DNA of 64,000 bases from JAFDZW01 sp035632315 (GTDB lineage: Bacteria; Bacteroidota; Ignavibacteria; Palsa-1295). Position numbers and translations under genes: made by a program. The notes under the pieces are model-generated. The model was not told the origin of the DNA. It worked only from the letters and a program-made list of their open reading frames with translations, and searched no databases. Shown in pieces: positions 1-9,882 of the stretch. Every line of letters begins with the position of its first letter. Within the stretch, counting starts at the first letter, position 1. The stretch is taken from assembly GCA_035632315.1 (NCBI GenBank), contig DASQGZ010000034.1, forward strand, positions 94,608 through 158,607, read 5' to 3'.

Positions 1-1445
1 GCCTTATGTAGTTCGTCGGTGAGTTCTTTGGTATATGTCGGATAAACTTCGCCGTAGAACGTCCCGGTCGGGATAAGAACAAGTTCGCCGAAGGTAGTCG
101 GGTCATCGGGATTAAAATTACTCGTAGCCTGCATGGTGATCTCGTCGGGATGATTCGGGTCGTCCACATCAGAGATAACAGCAGTGAAACCAATGATAGG
201 TCGTTCGTCGTCGGCAAGCAAACTATTGTCCCCTTTTTTCTTTTTACTCGGCTGATCGCTGAACATTTGCTCGGCAGACCTGGTCTCGTACGAACCGGTC
301 GGGTTACCTTCGAAGCCAAGATATACGAACGGAATTCTCGCTTTCAAGGTATATCCGCTGACTACGCCGTTCGAAGTATCACGTGAAACAGTGGCGCGAA
401 TATTGGTCGAAGCTTCTCGCTGCTGATCGTTCAGGGCCGCGACACTGGAAGCTGTTACTTTCGGTGTTTGACTCATCATCCCGGGAAGCGAGAACGTCAC
501 ACTATAGATCGTCGAATCTGTCTGCGTACGAAATTGAGGAATGCTCCCTTTTTTTTCTTTCGTAAAATATCGACTATCCGTATTGAATGCATCGAACCAG
601 AGCGTTACTCGGTCGTTTTTTTCCATGTCTTCATCGCCACCCCAAACCTGGTCATCGTTAACACTGATCGAGATATACAAAAAATCATCATCATACGCAG
701 CGAGTGCCCGTTTGATAGAACAATCTTTCCAGTCGCGTCGAAATCCGGCACCCTTTATGATAAACTTCGCTGAGGTATCGCTCATATCATGGCCGTAGCC
801 CGGATAAACAAACCTGAGGCGGCTATATGCAGGCAACGAATAAAAGACCGAGCGCAACATCGTTTGGTTGTCTTTCGTCGAGAAAAAGCTTTCTTTGGTT
901 ATAAGTGTCTCGTAGTTTCGATAGAGGTCATGGGCCATTGCTTTGTTTTTCCCCGTCAGCGCCGGGACGTCTTCTTTATGAGTTTCAAGTTCGTCAACCA
1001 TCATCAAGTCGCCGGCATAATAACTGTATCCTTCCTGCCGCCAGTGCGATTCGTCGAATTTTTGTAGGACGCTGACGACGGAGCCGTCAATTGTCAGTCC
1101 GACTTCGATCGGTGTTTCGAAGTATGTATATTTTTTTTGAAAAACATCTTTGAATGCAGAGCCGGTATTTACAAGCAGATGTACGGTCACCTCTCGTTTT
1201 GGATTGGAGAGATCGTAAAGAGAAATGGCGAGATCAGGGAGCGAATCGTTTGAAAAATCACCAATGGCAAGGCCCCAAACGCGCTGGTCATCGTAGTGAT
1301 TCGCTAACACTTCCCGAAGCGACGAGCGCATGCTTTCAGGAAAAGCCGATGAAAACCTGCCATCGAGGCTGTCAATCGGCATTCCCTGCGAAAACGCAGA
1401 GCCGCTGAGAGTCAAAACAAGAATGAAACAGAGTAAGAATTTCAT
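1..1445 (-). CDS. Truncated exported protein with CBM9/DOMON-like region
   Basis: The minus-strand frame is open from an ATG at 1445 to the left edge of the window, so the C-terminus is missing (481 codons seen). It starts with a clear Sec signal peptide (MKFLLCFILVLTLSGSAFSQ). A segment resembling an FG-GAP/VCBS blade follows (GLAIGDFSNDSLPDLAIS, about residues 60-77). Further on, around residues 240-290, the run DDDFLYISISVNDDQVWG followed by DRVTLWFD resembles the CBM9/DOMON-type sugar- or haem-binding beta-sandwich. Next comes a Lys- and Asp-rich loop near residue 410. It is probably secreted or exposed at the outer membrane. A -7 type element lies just five bases before the start codon. 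Export is well supported; the ligand is unknown and the CBM9 reading rests on motif resemblance only. Confidence 0.7.
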   Translation of the reverse strand, partial: MKFLLCFILVLTLSGSAFSQGMPIDSLDGRFSSAFPESMRSSLREVLANHYDDQRVWGLAIGDFSNDSLPDLAISLYDLSNPKREVTVHLLVNTGSAFKDVFQKKYTYFETPIEVGLTIDGSVVSVLQKFDESHWRQEGYSYYAGDLMMVDELETHKEDVPALTGKNKAMAHDLYRNYETLITKESFFSTKDNQTMLRSVFYSLPAYSRLRFVYPGYGHDMSDTSAKFIIKGAGFRRDWKDCSIKRALAAYDDDFLYISISVNDDQVWGGDEDMEKNDRVTLWFDAFNTDSRYFTKEKKGSIPQFRTQTDSTIYSVTFSLPGMMSQTPKVTASSVAALNDQQREASTNIRATVSRDTSNGVVSGYTLKARIPFVYLGFEGNPTGSYETRSAEQMFSDQPSKKKKGDNSLLADDERPIIGFTAVISDVDDPNHPDEITMQATSNFNPDDPTTFGELVLIPTGTFYGEVYPTYTKELTDELHK

Positions 1446-1450
1446 TACAG

Positions 1451-1458
1451 CAAAAATA
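1451..1458 (-). promoter_or_regulatory. Bacteroidota-type -7 element (TATTTTTG) before exported protein
   Basis: Read on the minus strand the sequence is TATTTTTG, an exact match to the TAnnTTTG -7 consensus of Bacteroidota. Only five bases separate it from the ATG at 1445. Transcription would therefore begin at or immediately before the start codon, giving a leaderless or nearly leaderless message. No TTTG is seen at the expected -33 position, so confidence is moderate. Confidence 0.5.
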
Positions 1459-1538
1459 CGAGTTAATATAACGCGGCGTGGGAACTTTGAACTCCGCAAA
1501 ATCCCTAACAATATAATAAGATTGTACAATAATATTGA

Positions 1539-4151
1539 ATGTCATATCCGTTTAAGGGCATAGAATCGAAATGGCAAAGCCGTTGGCGCGACAGTAAGTT
1601 GTATGAAGTCAGCCGCGATGAGTCGAAGCCGAAGTACTATGTGATGAGTATGTTGCCCTACCCTTCAGGCGCCGGGCTGCATTTGGGTCATCCCATCGGT
1701 TATACCGCCTCGGATATCGTCGCACGGTTTCGGCGAATGAGCGGCTTCAATGTCCTGCAGCCAATGGGCTGGGATGCGTTCGGACTTCCAGCAGAACAAT
1801 ACGCGGTAAAAAATAAAATTCATCCTCGCATTGCAAGTGCCGACAACATCAAAAACTTCCGCCGACAGCTCGATATGCTCGGCTATGGGTATGATTGGTC
1901 ACGTGAAATAGACTCGACGGATCCTGGTTATTTCAAATGGACCCAGTGGATATTTCTGAAAATATATAATTCTTATTTCGATACCACCGTCAATGCCGCA
2001 CGACCAATAGAGCATCTGGTTGCTCATTTTGAAAAACACGGGACTACATTTATTCCTGCAAATCACCCGAAAGATTTCAAGACGTTCAGTTCGATCGATT
2101 GGAATAACGGCTCAGAAAAATTCAAAGCGGATATTCTTGGGAATTTTCGTCTTGCCTACCTTGCCGATGCTCCGGTGAACTGGTGTCCGGAACTTGGGAC
2201 GGTGCTTGCGAACGAAGAAGTTGCAGAGCAGGAAGAGAAAGGCTTTACCGTCGTCAGGCGTAATATGCGTCAGTGGATGTTGCGCATTACGGCGTATGCG
2301 GAGCGCCTGCTTATCGATCTCAATTCGCTCGATTGGCCGCACCATACGATCGAACAGCAGCGCAACTGGATCGGCAAAAGCATTGGCGCAGAAATTGATT
2401 TTCACGTTCAGCATCACGAGGAAGCGATCCGAGTTTTCACCACGCGCCCGGATACAATCTACGGTGCAACATATATGGTGCTTGCACCGGAACACCCGCT
2501 TGTCGAACACATTACGACGTTCGAACAAAAGAAAGTAGTCGAAGCATACAAAGAAAAAACCGCCTCAAAAAGCGAACTTGAGCGAACTGAACTATCAAAG
2601 GAAAAGACAGGGGTCTTCACCGGTGCGTATGCTGTTAATCCTGCTACGGAGAAACCGATCCCGATCTGGATCGCCGATTACGTGTTGATCGGTTACGGGA
2701 CGGGCGCGATTATGGCCGTCCCGGGGCATGATGAACGCGATCATGAATTCGCAAAGGCGTTCAAGCTGCCTATCGTTCAAGTAGTTGCTGCGGTCGATGG
2801 TAGTAAGATTAATATCGAGAAAGCTTCGTTTACCGAAGAAGGTACTACTGTTAATTCGGGTCTTATTGATGGGCTACCGACTGCAGAAGCGAAAGAAAAA
2901 ATTACAAACTATTTTGTTGACAAAGGCATCGGTCAGCATGCTGTCAAATATAAATTGCGTGATTGGCTTTTTTCACGTCAGAGATATTGGGGCGAGCCGT
3001 TTCCGATCATCTATGTCAATGACGGCGACGGAGAATATGCAAAGGCATTGCCTGAATCTTCGCTGCCGGTAACGCTTCCCGACGTCGAATCATATTCTCC
3101 GAGTGGGACAGGCGAATCGCCTCTTTCCGTAATTACTGACTGGGTGAATACAAAGGATCCCGCAACAAGTAAATCTTCAAAACGCGAGACGAATACAATG
3201 CCGCAATGGGCTGGCTCGTCGTGGTATTATCTGCGTTATTGCGATCCGAAAAATACCGAAGCGCCGATCTCGAGAGAGAACGATGCCTATTGGAACCCGG
3301 TCGATCTCTACATTGGCGGCAACGAGCATGCAGTTACACATTTGCTGTATGCGCGCTTTTGGCATAAAGTGTTATTCGATCACGGCATCGTCGGTCATCC
3401 GGAGCCATTCAAACGGCTCTTTCATCAAGGATTATTACTCGGTGAAAATGGCGCAAAGATGTCGAAGTCGCTCGGCAATGTTGTTAATCCCGATGACATT
3501 GTCGCCGAATATGGCGCTGATACACTGCGAATGTATCTGATGTTTCTTGGGCCGCTTGAACAAGGCGGGCCCTGGAATACTAAAGGCATTGCGGGTGTGC
3601 ATCGGTTCTTGAATCGTCTATGGCGTTTTGTCGCAACTGATGAAGGAGAAGCAAAGCCGAACGCGATCGCCAATATTCCGCTCTCCGGGACGCAAGAGCG
3701 AGTAATGCACAAGACGATCAAGAAAGTTGCGGAAGACATTGACGAATTGCATCTGAATACAGCGATCAGCGCAATGATGATCTTTATGAATGAATTGCCG
3801 TCGGATAGCCCCACGCCACGTGAAGCGGTGGAGACACTGCTGAAACTGACAGCCCCGTTCGCACCGCATATTTGTGAAGAAATCTGGTCACGTCTTGGTT
3901 ACGAGGATTCTATCTTCAATGCAACCTGGCCGAAATACGATGAGGCAAAGACAATCGAATCAAGCGTGACGCTAATACTGCAAGTCAACGGCAAAGTGCG
4001 CGACAAGCTCGAAGTACCGCGCGGACTCTCACGTGAAGAACTTGAGAAATTTGCAACGACAAGCGATCGCGTTCAAAAGCATGTCGGCGATGCGTCCGTG
4101 AAAAAAATTATTGTGGTGCCGGATAAGTTGGTAAATGTGGTAGTTGGCTAA
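1539..4151 (+). CDS. leuS: Leucyl-tRNA synthetase
   Basis: This 870-residue class I aminoacyl-tRNA synthetase charges tRNA-Leu with leucine in the cytoplasm. The HIGH-type signature is HLGH at residues 48-51 after YPSGAG. The KMSKS signature (AKMSKSLGN) lies near residue 640. The long insert between them is the CP1 proofreading domain, recognisable by TTRPDTIYGATYMVLAPEHP and GTGAIMAVPGHDERD. The C-terminus (VNGKVRDKLEVPRG) is the usual LeuS end. Length is normal for bacterial LeuS. The gene diverges from the truncated exported protein across 93 bases and ends one base before the convergent lipM-like gene. No Shine-Dalgarno sequence is seen upstream of the ATG. Confidence 0.97.
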   Translation: MSYPFKGIESKWQSRWRDSKLYEVSRDESKPKYYVMSMLPYPSGAGLHLGHPIGYTASDIVARFRRMSGFNVLQPMGWDAFGLPAEQYAVKNKIHPRIASADNIKNFRRQLDMLGYGYDWSREIDSTDPGYFKWTQWIFLKIYNSYFDTTVNAARPIEHLVAHFEKHGTTFIPANHPKDFKTFSSIDWNNGSEKFKADILGNFRLAYLADAPVNWCPELGTVLANEEVAEQEEKGFTVVRRNMRQWMLRITAYAERLLIDLNSLDWPHHTIEQQRNWIGKSIGAEIDFHVQHHEEAIRVFTTRPDTIYGATYMVLAPEHPLVEHITTFEQKKVVEAYKEKTASKSELERTELSKEKTGVFTGAYAVNPATEKPIPIWIADYVLIGYGTGAIMAVPGHDERDHEFAKAFKLPIVQVVAAVDGSKINIEKASFTEEGTTVNSGLIDGLPTAEAKEKITNYFVDKGIGQHAVKYKLRDWLFSRQRYWGEPFPIIYVNDGDGEYAKALPESSLPVTLPDVESYSPSGTGESPLSVITDWVNTKDPATSKSSKRETNTMPQWAGSSWYYLRYCDPKNTEAPISRENDAYWNPVDLYIGGNEHAVTHLLYARFWHKVLFDHGIVGHPEPFKRLFHQGLLLGENGAKMSKSLGNVVNPDDIVAEYGADTLRMYLMFLGPLEQGGPWNTKGIAGVHRFLNRLWRFVATDEGEAKPNAIANIPLSGTQERVMHKTIKKVAEDIDELHLNTAISAMMIFMNELPSDSPTPREAVETLLKLTAPFAPHICEEIWSRLGYEDSIFNATWPKYDEAKTIESSVTLILQVNGKVRDKLEVPRGLSREELEKFATTSDRVQKHVGDASVKKIIVVPDKLVNVVVG

Positions 4152-4152
4152 T

Positions 4153-4908
4153 CTATTCCTGGGCGAGAGGAGCATCCAGTCTTTCGCGTACGACTGGCAT
4201 CAGATCCTTTTCAATGGAGTTCCCAGCATAATGATTATCACCAATCGTCGCACTTTCTTCTTCTAATAATTTTCGCATTTGTATTTTTTCTTCACTTGAT
4301 ATATTCAAAAAATCCGGCAATCGCAAATGCTCATTGCCAAGCAAAATAGAGCCATGCTGCAACACCGCATTCCCGAATCTTCGTTGGGCTGAACCGACAA
4401 CTTTCTTTCTGTCGAGTGTTATCTCATAACGGGCTGTGCTTGTGAAGCAGGCAATATTCGTTAGTGTACCCGGCTTGTACACTTCTCGGATTGGTGTTGA
4501 ATCGCGTGATGAAGTCAAGGCTAGTCTCCCACCGGCAAGCGGCTGTAATAATTCAAGAAGCGACTCGGCGATCTTGTTATGAACTGCATAGATCCCTTCT
4601 CCCGGCTCGAACCGCATAATGACGGCATAGGTTAGTTCTTCGGCGTGATAGACAGCTCGGCCGCCAGTCGGGCGACGAACAACATCGACGCCGGCTTTTT
4701 TACAGACTTCAAGATTGATGGAAGACTCATCCTGTCGGTAGCCCAGAGAAATAGCATACGGCTTCCAAGTATAAAGACGTAGGACATTCGGTGCGGACGG
4801 ATCGTCTCGGACTTTTTCGACAACTTCAAGATCGCGCGCCATATGGTAAGCGCCGTTTTTATCGAAATCTTCTTCGATGAGCCAATTATCGTTCGTGAAA
4901 ATATTCAT
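4153..4908 (-). CDS. lipM: Lipoate/octanoate transferase, LipM-like
   Basis: This protein belongs to the BPL_LplA_LipB family that attaches octanoate or lipoate to carrier domains of 2-oxoacid dehydrogenases and GcvH. The substrate-binding motif RRPTGGRAVYH lies at residues 78-88. The block NIACFTS with Cys154, then KKVVGSAQRR and LQHGSILL, matches the octanoyl-ACP:GcvH transferase LipM rather than two-domain LplA, which also has a long C-terminal domain that is absent here. Length (251 residues) is close to LipM. The ATG at 4908 is preferred over an in-frame GTG at 4926 because an AGG sits four bases before it. A dihydrolipoyl dehydrogenase gene at 38.7 kb fits a lipoate-dependent metabolism. 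LplA-type ligase activity cannot be excluded. Confidence 0.85.
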   Translation of the reverse strand: MNIFTNDNWLIEEDFDKNGAYHMARDLEVVEKVRDDPSAPNVLRLYTWKPYAISLGYRQDESSINLEVCKKAGVDVVRRPTGGRAVYHAEELTYAVIMRFEPGEGIYAVHNKIAESLLELLQPLAGGRLALTSSRDSTPIREVYKPGTLTNIACFTSTARYEITLDRKKVVGSAQRRFGNAVLQHGSILLGNEHLRLPDFLNISSEEKIQMRKLLEEESATIGDNHYAGNSIEKDLMPVVRERLDAPLAQE

Positions 4909-4987
4909 ATTCCTGACACCTAACACCGGACGCCCGTCACCGATTCAACGCACCGAAACAACCTTTCTCATTGTTCCGAATACTCCC

Positions 4988-6091
4988 ATGATCGTGAAAA
5001 AGATCGACCGATATATCATCAAGCAATTCATCCTTGCGACACTCGTCTCGCTGGCGGCATTTATCATACTCTTCGTCGCGATCGATATGATGGAAAAACT
5101 CGATAAGTTCATCGATCATCGCGTGCCGGGAATGACGGTCGTCGAGTACTACATCAATTTCACGCCTCAGATGATCTCACTCGTGATGCCGATCTCTGTA
5201 TTACTCGCCTGCCTTTTCACAACAGGGAAAATGTCACAGCAGAACGAGATCATTGCGATTCGCTCGGCAGGAACATCACTGTACCGATATATGCTGCCGT
5301 TCGTGTTGATGGGTGTTCTTATCAGCGGTTTTTTTATTTATTTCAACGGATGGCTGCTGCCACGCGCAAATGCCCGGGTGAGCGCATTGCAGCGAAAATA
5401 TGACTTACCAGGAAATACATCACTTGGCACACAGTCAAATTTACATTTGCAGGAAGGTCTCGCTGAGATCGTGACGATCGCAAATTTTTTGCCGGACGCT
5501 GCACGAGCCGATCGTGTCAGCATTTATTATTTCGAGCCGAATAATCCCATTCACCTCTATCGCCGCATCGATGCACCTCAGATGAAATGGGATTCGACAA
5601 GAAAAGTATGGGTGCTTTCGAATGCGACAGAGCAAATTTTCACCGGCGATTCATCAAAGCAACTCAAGCGGTTCATACCTGATAGTGCTTCCACGTTTCA
5701 TTTTACGTTCTCACCAACCCAGCTAAAAGAACGCCAGCTTAAATATGAAGAATTGACGAACCCACAATTTGAAAATCGAATTGCTCTTGCCAAGGAAGCC
5801 GGGATGGACACTGCGCACGATGAGGTTGACTATTACTCGAAGTATTCCATGGCATTCACGTCCCTGATCGTCGTGCTGTTTGGCGTACCGTTCGCTTCGC
5901 AGAAGAAACGCGGCGGACTGGCGCTCGAATTTGCCGTCGCGATCGGCATCGCATTTGCATATATGGCATTCACAAAAGTATCCCAGACATTCGGGTACAC
6001 AGGCGCTACCGATCCGCTGATAACTGCGTGGCTCGCGAACTTTATTTTTATTATTGTTGCTATTATTGTTATGCTTCGGGTTCAAAAGTAA
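4988..6091 (+). CDS. LptF/LptG family lipopolysaccharide export permease
   Basis: This is an inner-membrane permease subunit of the YjgP/YjgQ (LptF/LptG) family, which with LptB extracts LPS from the inner membrane and feeds the Lpt bridge. Reading from the ATG at 4988 gives 367 residues starting MIVKKIDRYIIKQFILATL. That is the usual family N-terminus, with one TM helix at about 12-32 and two more before residue 120. A periplasmic beta-jellyroll occupies the middle, and three TM helices lie in the last 100 residues. A longer upstream frame from 4877 runs back into the divergent lipM-like gene and is not favoured. LptF cannot be told from LptG by eye. No partner Lpt gene lies nearby. Confidence 0.88.
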   Translation: MIVKKIDRYIIKQFILATLVSLAAFIILFVAIDMMEKLDKFIDHRVPGMTVVEYYINFTPQMISLVMPISVLLACLFTTGKMSQQNEIIAIRSAGTSLYRYMLPFVLMGVLISGFFIYFNGWLLPRANARVSALQRKYDLPGNTSLGTQSNLHLQEGLAEIVTIANFLPDAARADRVSIYYFEPNNPIHLYRRIDAPQMKWDSTRKVWVLSNATEQIFTGDSSKQLKRFIPDSASTFHFTFSPTQLKERQLKYEELTNPQFENRIALAKEAGMDTAHDEVDYYSKYSMAFTSLIVVLFGVPFASQKKRGGLALEFAVAIGIAFAYMAFTKVSQTFGYTGATDPLITAWLANFIFIIVAIIVMLRVQK

Positions 6092-6134
6092 GTTTACAAA
6101 GCCCGGATTTGACCCTTTCCCCTGAACTCTCTGG

Positions 6135-6142
6135 TATATTTG
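6135..6142 (+). promoter_or_regulatory. Promoter -7 element TATATTTG, with TTTG upstream
   Basis: TATATTTG matches the TAnnTTTG consensus exactly. A TTTG at 6108-6111 lies 23 bases upstream as a candidate -33 element. The predicted start of transcription is about 25-30 bases before the ATG at 6176, which favours that ATG over an in-frame codon at 6140 lying inside the element itself. Confidence 0.5.
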
Positions 6143-6175
6143 TCACTTATTGTTGTCGTTGTGTTAGTCTCCGAT

Positions 6176-9100
6176 ATGCGTATATTTTCACGGGATTTGA
6201 TTGTCAGAACGGCAGTCATCATTCTTGGCATTTGCTCATTCTCATCTATTCGGGCGCAGTGGATACCCATCCACACCTTTCCGGATGCAATTCACACAAT
6301 TTATTTTCTCGATCGTGAAGGATATCCGAACATCGGTTTTGTCGGTCTTCCCGGTCAGATCTGGCGGACTTCAGACCGTGGTTCGACCTGGACGCAAGTA
6401 TCAACACCAACTTCTCTTCTGGCTGCAGTAAAATCATTCTCGTTCAAAGATTCCTTGACCGGATGGTGTGCGGTGTTGCAGGATACAACAGCACCTGCTG
6501 TATATAAAACTACTGATGCCGGGATAACCTGGAATAATCTTAGTCCGATCGGTGAAGGGACATCAATATATTATAATCTTACATCACATGCACTAATCCT
6601 GAGTCAATGGAATCATCAAGGTTCGATAAATGTCAACTCACAAGTTTCGACCGACGAAGGAACAACTTGGGCATTCATCCCAAATACAGGCTGGATGACT
6701 GGGGTTTCATTCACTTCGGCATTGAACGGAATAATGTCGGTTTATCGTCAAAATAATACTTCGTCGGGAGTGTACAGTGCAACAACCGACGGCGGAATAA
6801 CTTGGACTAATATTACAGAATCGCACGAAGCTTGGCAGCCGATCGGCGTTGCCGGCACTAATACGTATTATTCCAGTTGCGAAGGTTCAACACAATTTCA
6901 ACAATCGGTCGACGGTGGAAACACGTGGACAAAAGTATTTCAATTTAACGCAGGTACAGTCTTTTTAACAGGCGATGTTCGGGGAGATGCAAAAAACGTA
7001 CTCTACGTCCAAACAAAAGATAATTTCTTTGCTTCTACCGATCAAGGTGCCAGTTGGTTCACGATCTGCGGGCCGGGAAACGATTTCGATACTCGATTCT
7101 TCTGGGCATCAAATGATATGATCTGGGCAGGCGAGTTCGGCACGAACATTTTATGGTACAATCCGTACGGCGTAAAGAATAACGATAAGCTGCTGCAATT
7201 CTCCGATTCGGCAATTACGCTTATATCAAATGGCTGTCAATCGGTTGATTCGGTTTTGCATTTGCTGAATTTCAGTACGTGTCCGACAACGAGTGTTCAG
7301 ATCCAGAAAGTTGAGATCTTCGGAGCAAAAAAATTATTCACACTGCGCTCCGCACCGTACGATGTTGCCTCTAAAGACTCCATCGTCATTCGTTACACCC
7401 CTGATGACGCGCTTCCCGATTCCGCACGTCTTGATATCAGTTATACAATTGGGCCACTTTCCTACGTCCGGCATATCTTCCTCAAAGGGAAAGTCATACC
7501 CGGATTTCAGGCGTTTCTTTCAAACAGCCTTTCTGCAACGCTCGCTTCCGGATGTAACCCGATCGATACTATTATCTCGGTTACCGCGGGATCGTGCGAC
7601 TCTGTTCATATTGATTCGCTAAGTATTAGCGGTTCAAATTTATTTTCCCTTGGAGCCATTACCCTCCCGACCGGACCTGGTCCCGGCAAGACGTTTCGAG
7701 TGCCGATCAATATCTCTGTTGGTCCAGTCGGGACATATACTGCGACGCTTCATCTTACGCTGACAAGCGGAGGTGTCACACGCGATACGACAATCCTGAT
7801 GACAGCGACCATCACAAATAATGTCCCTCTGAAAATAAATTTTTCTGTGCCCTCTATTCAATTCGATTCCGTTTCAACATGCGTAGCTGCATTCGATACT
7901 CTCGTAGTGAAAAATGCTTTGTGCAAGACGCTCACTATCTCAAGTTCGTCAATCCAGCCGGGAACAAATGATTATAGCTTAGTCAAACAACCGCCATTAC
8001 CCAGTTCTCTTGCATATAATCAGATCGATACGTTCATCATTGGTTTTGCACCGAAAACCGTAGGCGGACAGAATGCACAGCTTCATTTGCTCATTACATT
8101 TGATAACATTACGACAAAAGACACCGCAATCTCTATTACAGGCATCGGTTCATCCCAAGTAAATGTGATGACAAGTGTCGGAAACCTGCTGCAATTCGAC
8201 ACAATTGTCGAGTGTGCATCGGAAATAAAACCAATTATTATTCGTAATAACGGCTGTGATAGCGTTACAATAAAACAGATCATTTCGCCCACACTTGGTG
8301 ACTTCTCAGTCGCCAGTTCACCTGTCGGAAAAGTGCTGCGAAGCGGCGACACGACTTCTTTTTTCCTGAATGAACAGCCTATCAGTTCCGGCAACAAGAC
8401 GGATTCCATCATTGTCATTGTACAAACAAAAGGCGGGGCTCAGCAAGCCATTATTGTTCATTTTAATGCAACAATTCTTGGTAAAACGAGGAAGCTTTCA
8501 TTCGACAATCTTATTCATCTCGATAGCCTTGCTCCATGCACAGCGTTCGATACCATTTTGAAGATAAAAAATCTTGGTGTCTGCGATACGCTTGATATCA
8601 GTTCTGTCAATGCTACCGGTTTCGCACTCGTGACGGCTTCTTCGGCAGGTCTTCCGAGAAAGATTGCCCCGGGCGACTCGCTTGAAATTAATATTAGCGT
8701 TGCCGGCAATAATGTTATGGATGGGACGGCGACGATCGCTCTGCAAGGCAGTGGTTTCGATACAACGATCACCATCATCACGACATCACGTAAAAGTGGG
8801 ACACCACTAGCGTTTTCTGCAACCGATAGTGTTTTTGTTTCGACCTACTGTAACCCTGCACTTGAAACATTTACATTTAAGAACCAGAGCTGCAATACTG
8901 TTGTGATCGATTCCATTTGGCTTGGCGGTTCGCTGCAATTTGGATTTGTCCCACCTGCGAAGTTACCAATAATTGTTAAACCAGGTGACTCGGCAAAAGT
9001 TATTATCGGATTCGATCCTTCACAGCCCGGGGATTCACTCGCAACATTAACATACCAATCGAAAGCCTCAGCTATCACTCGCACTGTTTCGCTTCGAGGA

Positions 9101-9871
9101 GCAACCGGCGGCATTCGCGGCAGCGAACTTGTCTCGATCGCACTCGATGCTTCGTCACAAGCGATCGTCTCTGTTACAACACCGATCGGAATTGACATTA
9201 TTTTACAAAATTCGGTCGGTGCATTAGTACCATTCAATTCTGTTGAGCTTTCTCTAAATTATAATACTGATCTTCTCGGCATTGGGGCAGGATCCGTTGT
9301 TTCAATGGGCGGATGGACTTTCCCACCGCCGAACCAGAGGGCAAACGGACTTGATATTAATTTTAACCGTACAACCACCGGTCCGATCGCAGGCGGAACG
9401 AAGATCGGACACATCTCATTCGCAACAGCCGTCACTAATACCGACCGCACAACGATCTCGATTTCATCGCTTGGTTTTAATGGTAACGACTCGCTGTTCG
9501 AACGTTGTGTCCTGACTCCGCAGGCTGACTCCGCACTGGATGTTGGGCTCATACAAGATTGCGGAATTCCAACACTGGTTACATTTATAGCAACCGGTAC
9601 TGTTGCCGACCGCATTTCCATTCGCCCTAACCCGTTGTCAGAAAGAAGCCGCTCAGCCCTGCTATCGCTCGAACTTCATCGCCCGGCTGTGATCAATGTT
9701 TCGGTGAGTAATATTCTTGGACAAGTTGTAATGCAAAATTCGTTTGCTGAGCATTCAATGGGCGCGAAGCAATACGAACTCGAAACAGCTGCGCTTTCAA
9801 GCGGTGTTTATATCGTTCGTATCGAAGCGAGCGGAGAAGTTGCAAGCCTTCCGCTGGTGATACAAAAATAA
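6176..9871 (+). CDS. T9SS-secreted Asp-box and anchor-repeat protein
   Basis: This is a 1,231-residue exported protein starting MRIFSRDLIVRTAVIILG with a signal peptide ending SIRAQ. The first 330 residues hold six Asp-box turns (for example DRGSTWTQ, DAGITWNN, DGGITWTN, DGGNTWTK, DQGASWFT), the mark of a sialidase-like or YCF48-like beta-propeller. Six degenerate Ig-like repeats of about 110 residues follow, resembling choice-of-anchor-D/ASH domains. Each carries a conserved Cys pair of the form C-x5..8-D...N-x2..4-C. A cohesin-like domain follows (from GSELVSIALDASS). The protein ends with a T9SS type A sorting domain (IRPNPLSE... GVYIVRIEASGE... IQK). It is predicted to be exported across both membranes and attached to the surface. 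The ligand is unknown. It converges on the gene ending at 9883. Confidence 0.85.
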   Translation: MRIFSRDLIVRTAVIILGICSFSSIRAQWIPIHTFPDAIHTIYFLDREGYPNIGFVGLPGQIWRTSDRGSTWTQVSTPTSLLAAVKSFSFKDSLTGWCAVLQDTTAPAVYKTTDAGITWNNLSPIGEGTSIYYNLTSHALILSQWNHQGSINVNSQVSTDEGTTWAFIPNTGWMTGVSFTSALNGIMSVYRQNNTSSGVYSATTDGGITWTNITESHEAWQPIGVAGTNTYYSSCEGSTQFQQSVDGGNTWTKVFQFNAGTVFLTGDVRGDAKNVLYVQTKDNFFASTDQGASWFTICGPGNDFDTRFFWASNDMIWAGEFGTNILWYNPYGVKNNDKLLQFSDSAITLISNGCQSVDSVLHLLNFSTCPTTSVQIQKVEIFGAKKLFTLRSAPYDVASKDSIVIRYTPDDALPDSARLDISYTIGPLSYVRHIFLKGKVIPGFQAFLSNSLSATLASGCNPIDTIISVTAGSCDSVHIDSLSISGSNLFSLGAITLPTGPGPGKTFRVPINISVGPVGTYTATLHLTLTSGGVTRDTTILMTATITNNVPLKINFSVPSIQFDSVSTCVAAFDTLVVKNALCKTLTISSSSIQPGTNDYSLVKQPPLPSSLAYNQIDTFIIGFAPKTVGGQNAQLHLLITFDNITTKDTAISITGIGSSQVNVMTSVGNLLQFDTIVECASEIKPIIIRNNGCDSVTIKQIISPTLGDFSVASSPVGKVLRSGDTTSFFLNEQPISSGNKTDSIIVIVQTKGGAQQAIIVHFNATILGKTRKLSFDNLIHLDSLAPCTAFDTILKIKNLGVCDTLDISSVNATGFALVTASSAGLPRKIAPGDSLEINISVAGNNVMDGTATIALQGSGFDTTITIITTSRKSGTPLAFSATDSVFVSTYCNPALETFTFKNQSCNTVVIDSIWLGGSLQFGFVPPAKLPIIVKPGDSAKVIIGFDPSQPGDSLATLTYQSKASAITRTVSLRGATGGIRGSELVSIALDASSQAIVSVTTPIGIDIILQNSVGALVPFNSVELSLNYNTDLLGIGAGSVVSMGGWTFPPPNQRANGLDINFNRTTTGPIAGGTKIGHISFATAVTNTDRTTISISSLGFNGNDSLFERCVLTPQADSALDVGLIQDCGIPTLVTFIATGTVADRISIRPNPLSERSRSALLSLELHRPAVINVSVSNILGQVVMQNSFAEHSMGAKQYELETAALSSGVYIVRIEASGEVASLPLVIQK

Positions 9872-9882
9872 ATAACAAGTAC

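Noticed and set aside
468..1067. Several plus-strand frames in the first kilobase
   Set aside because: They are antisense to a single open minus-strand frame with a signal peptide that runs off the left edge.
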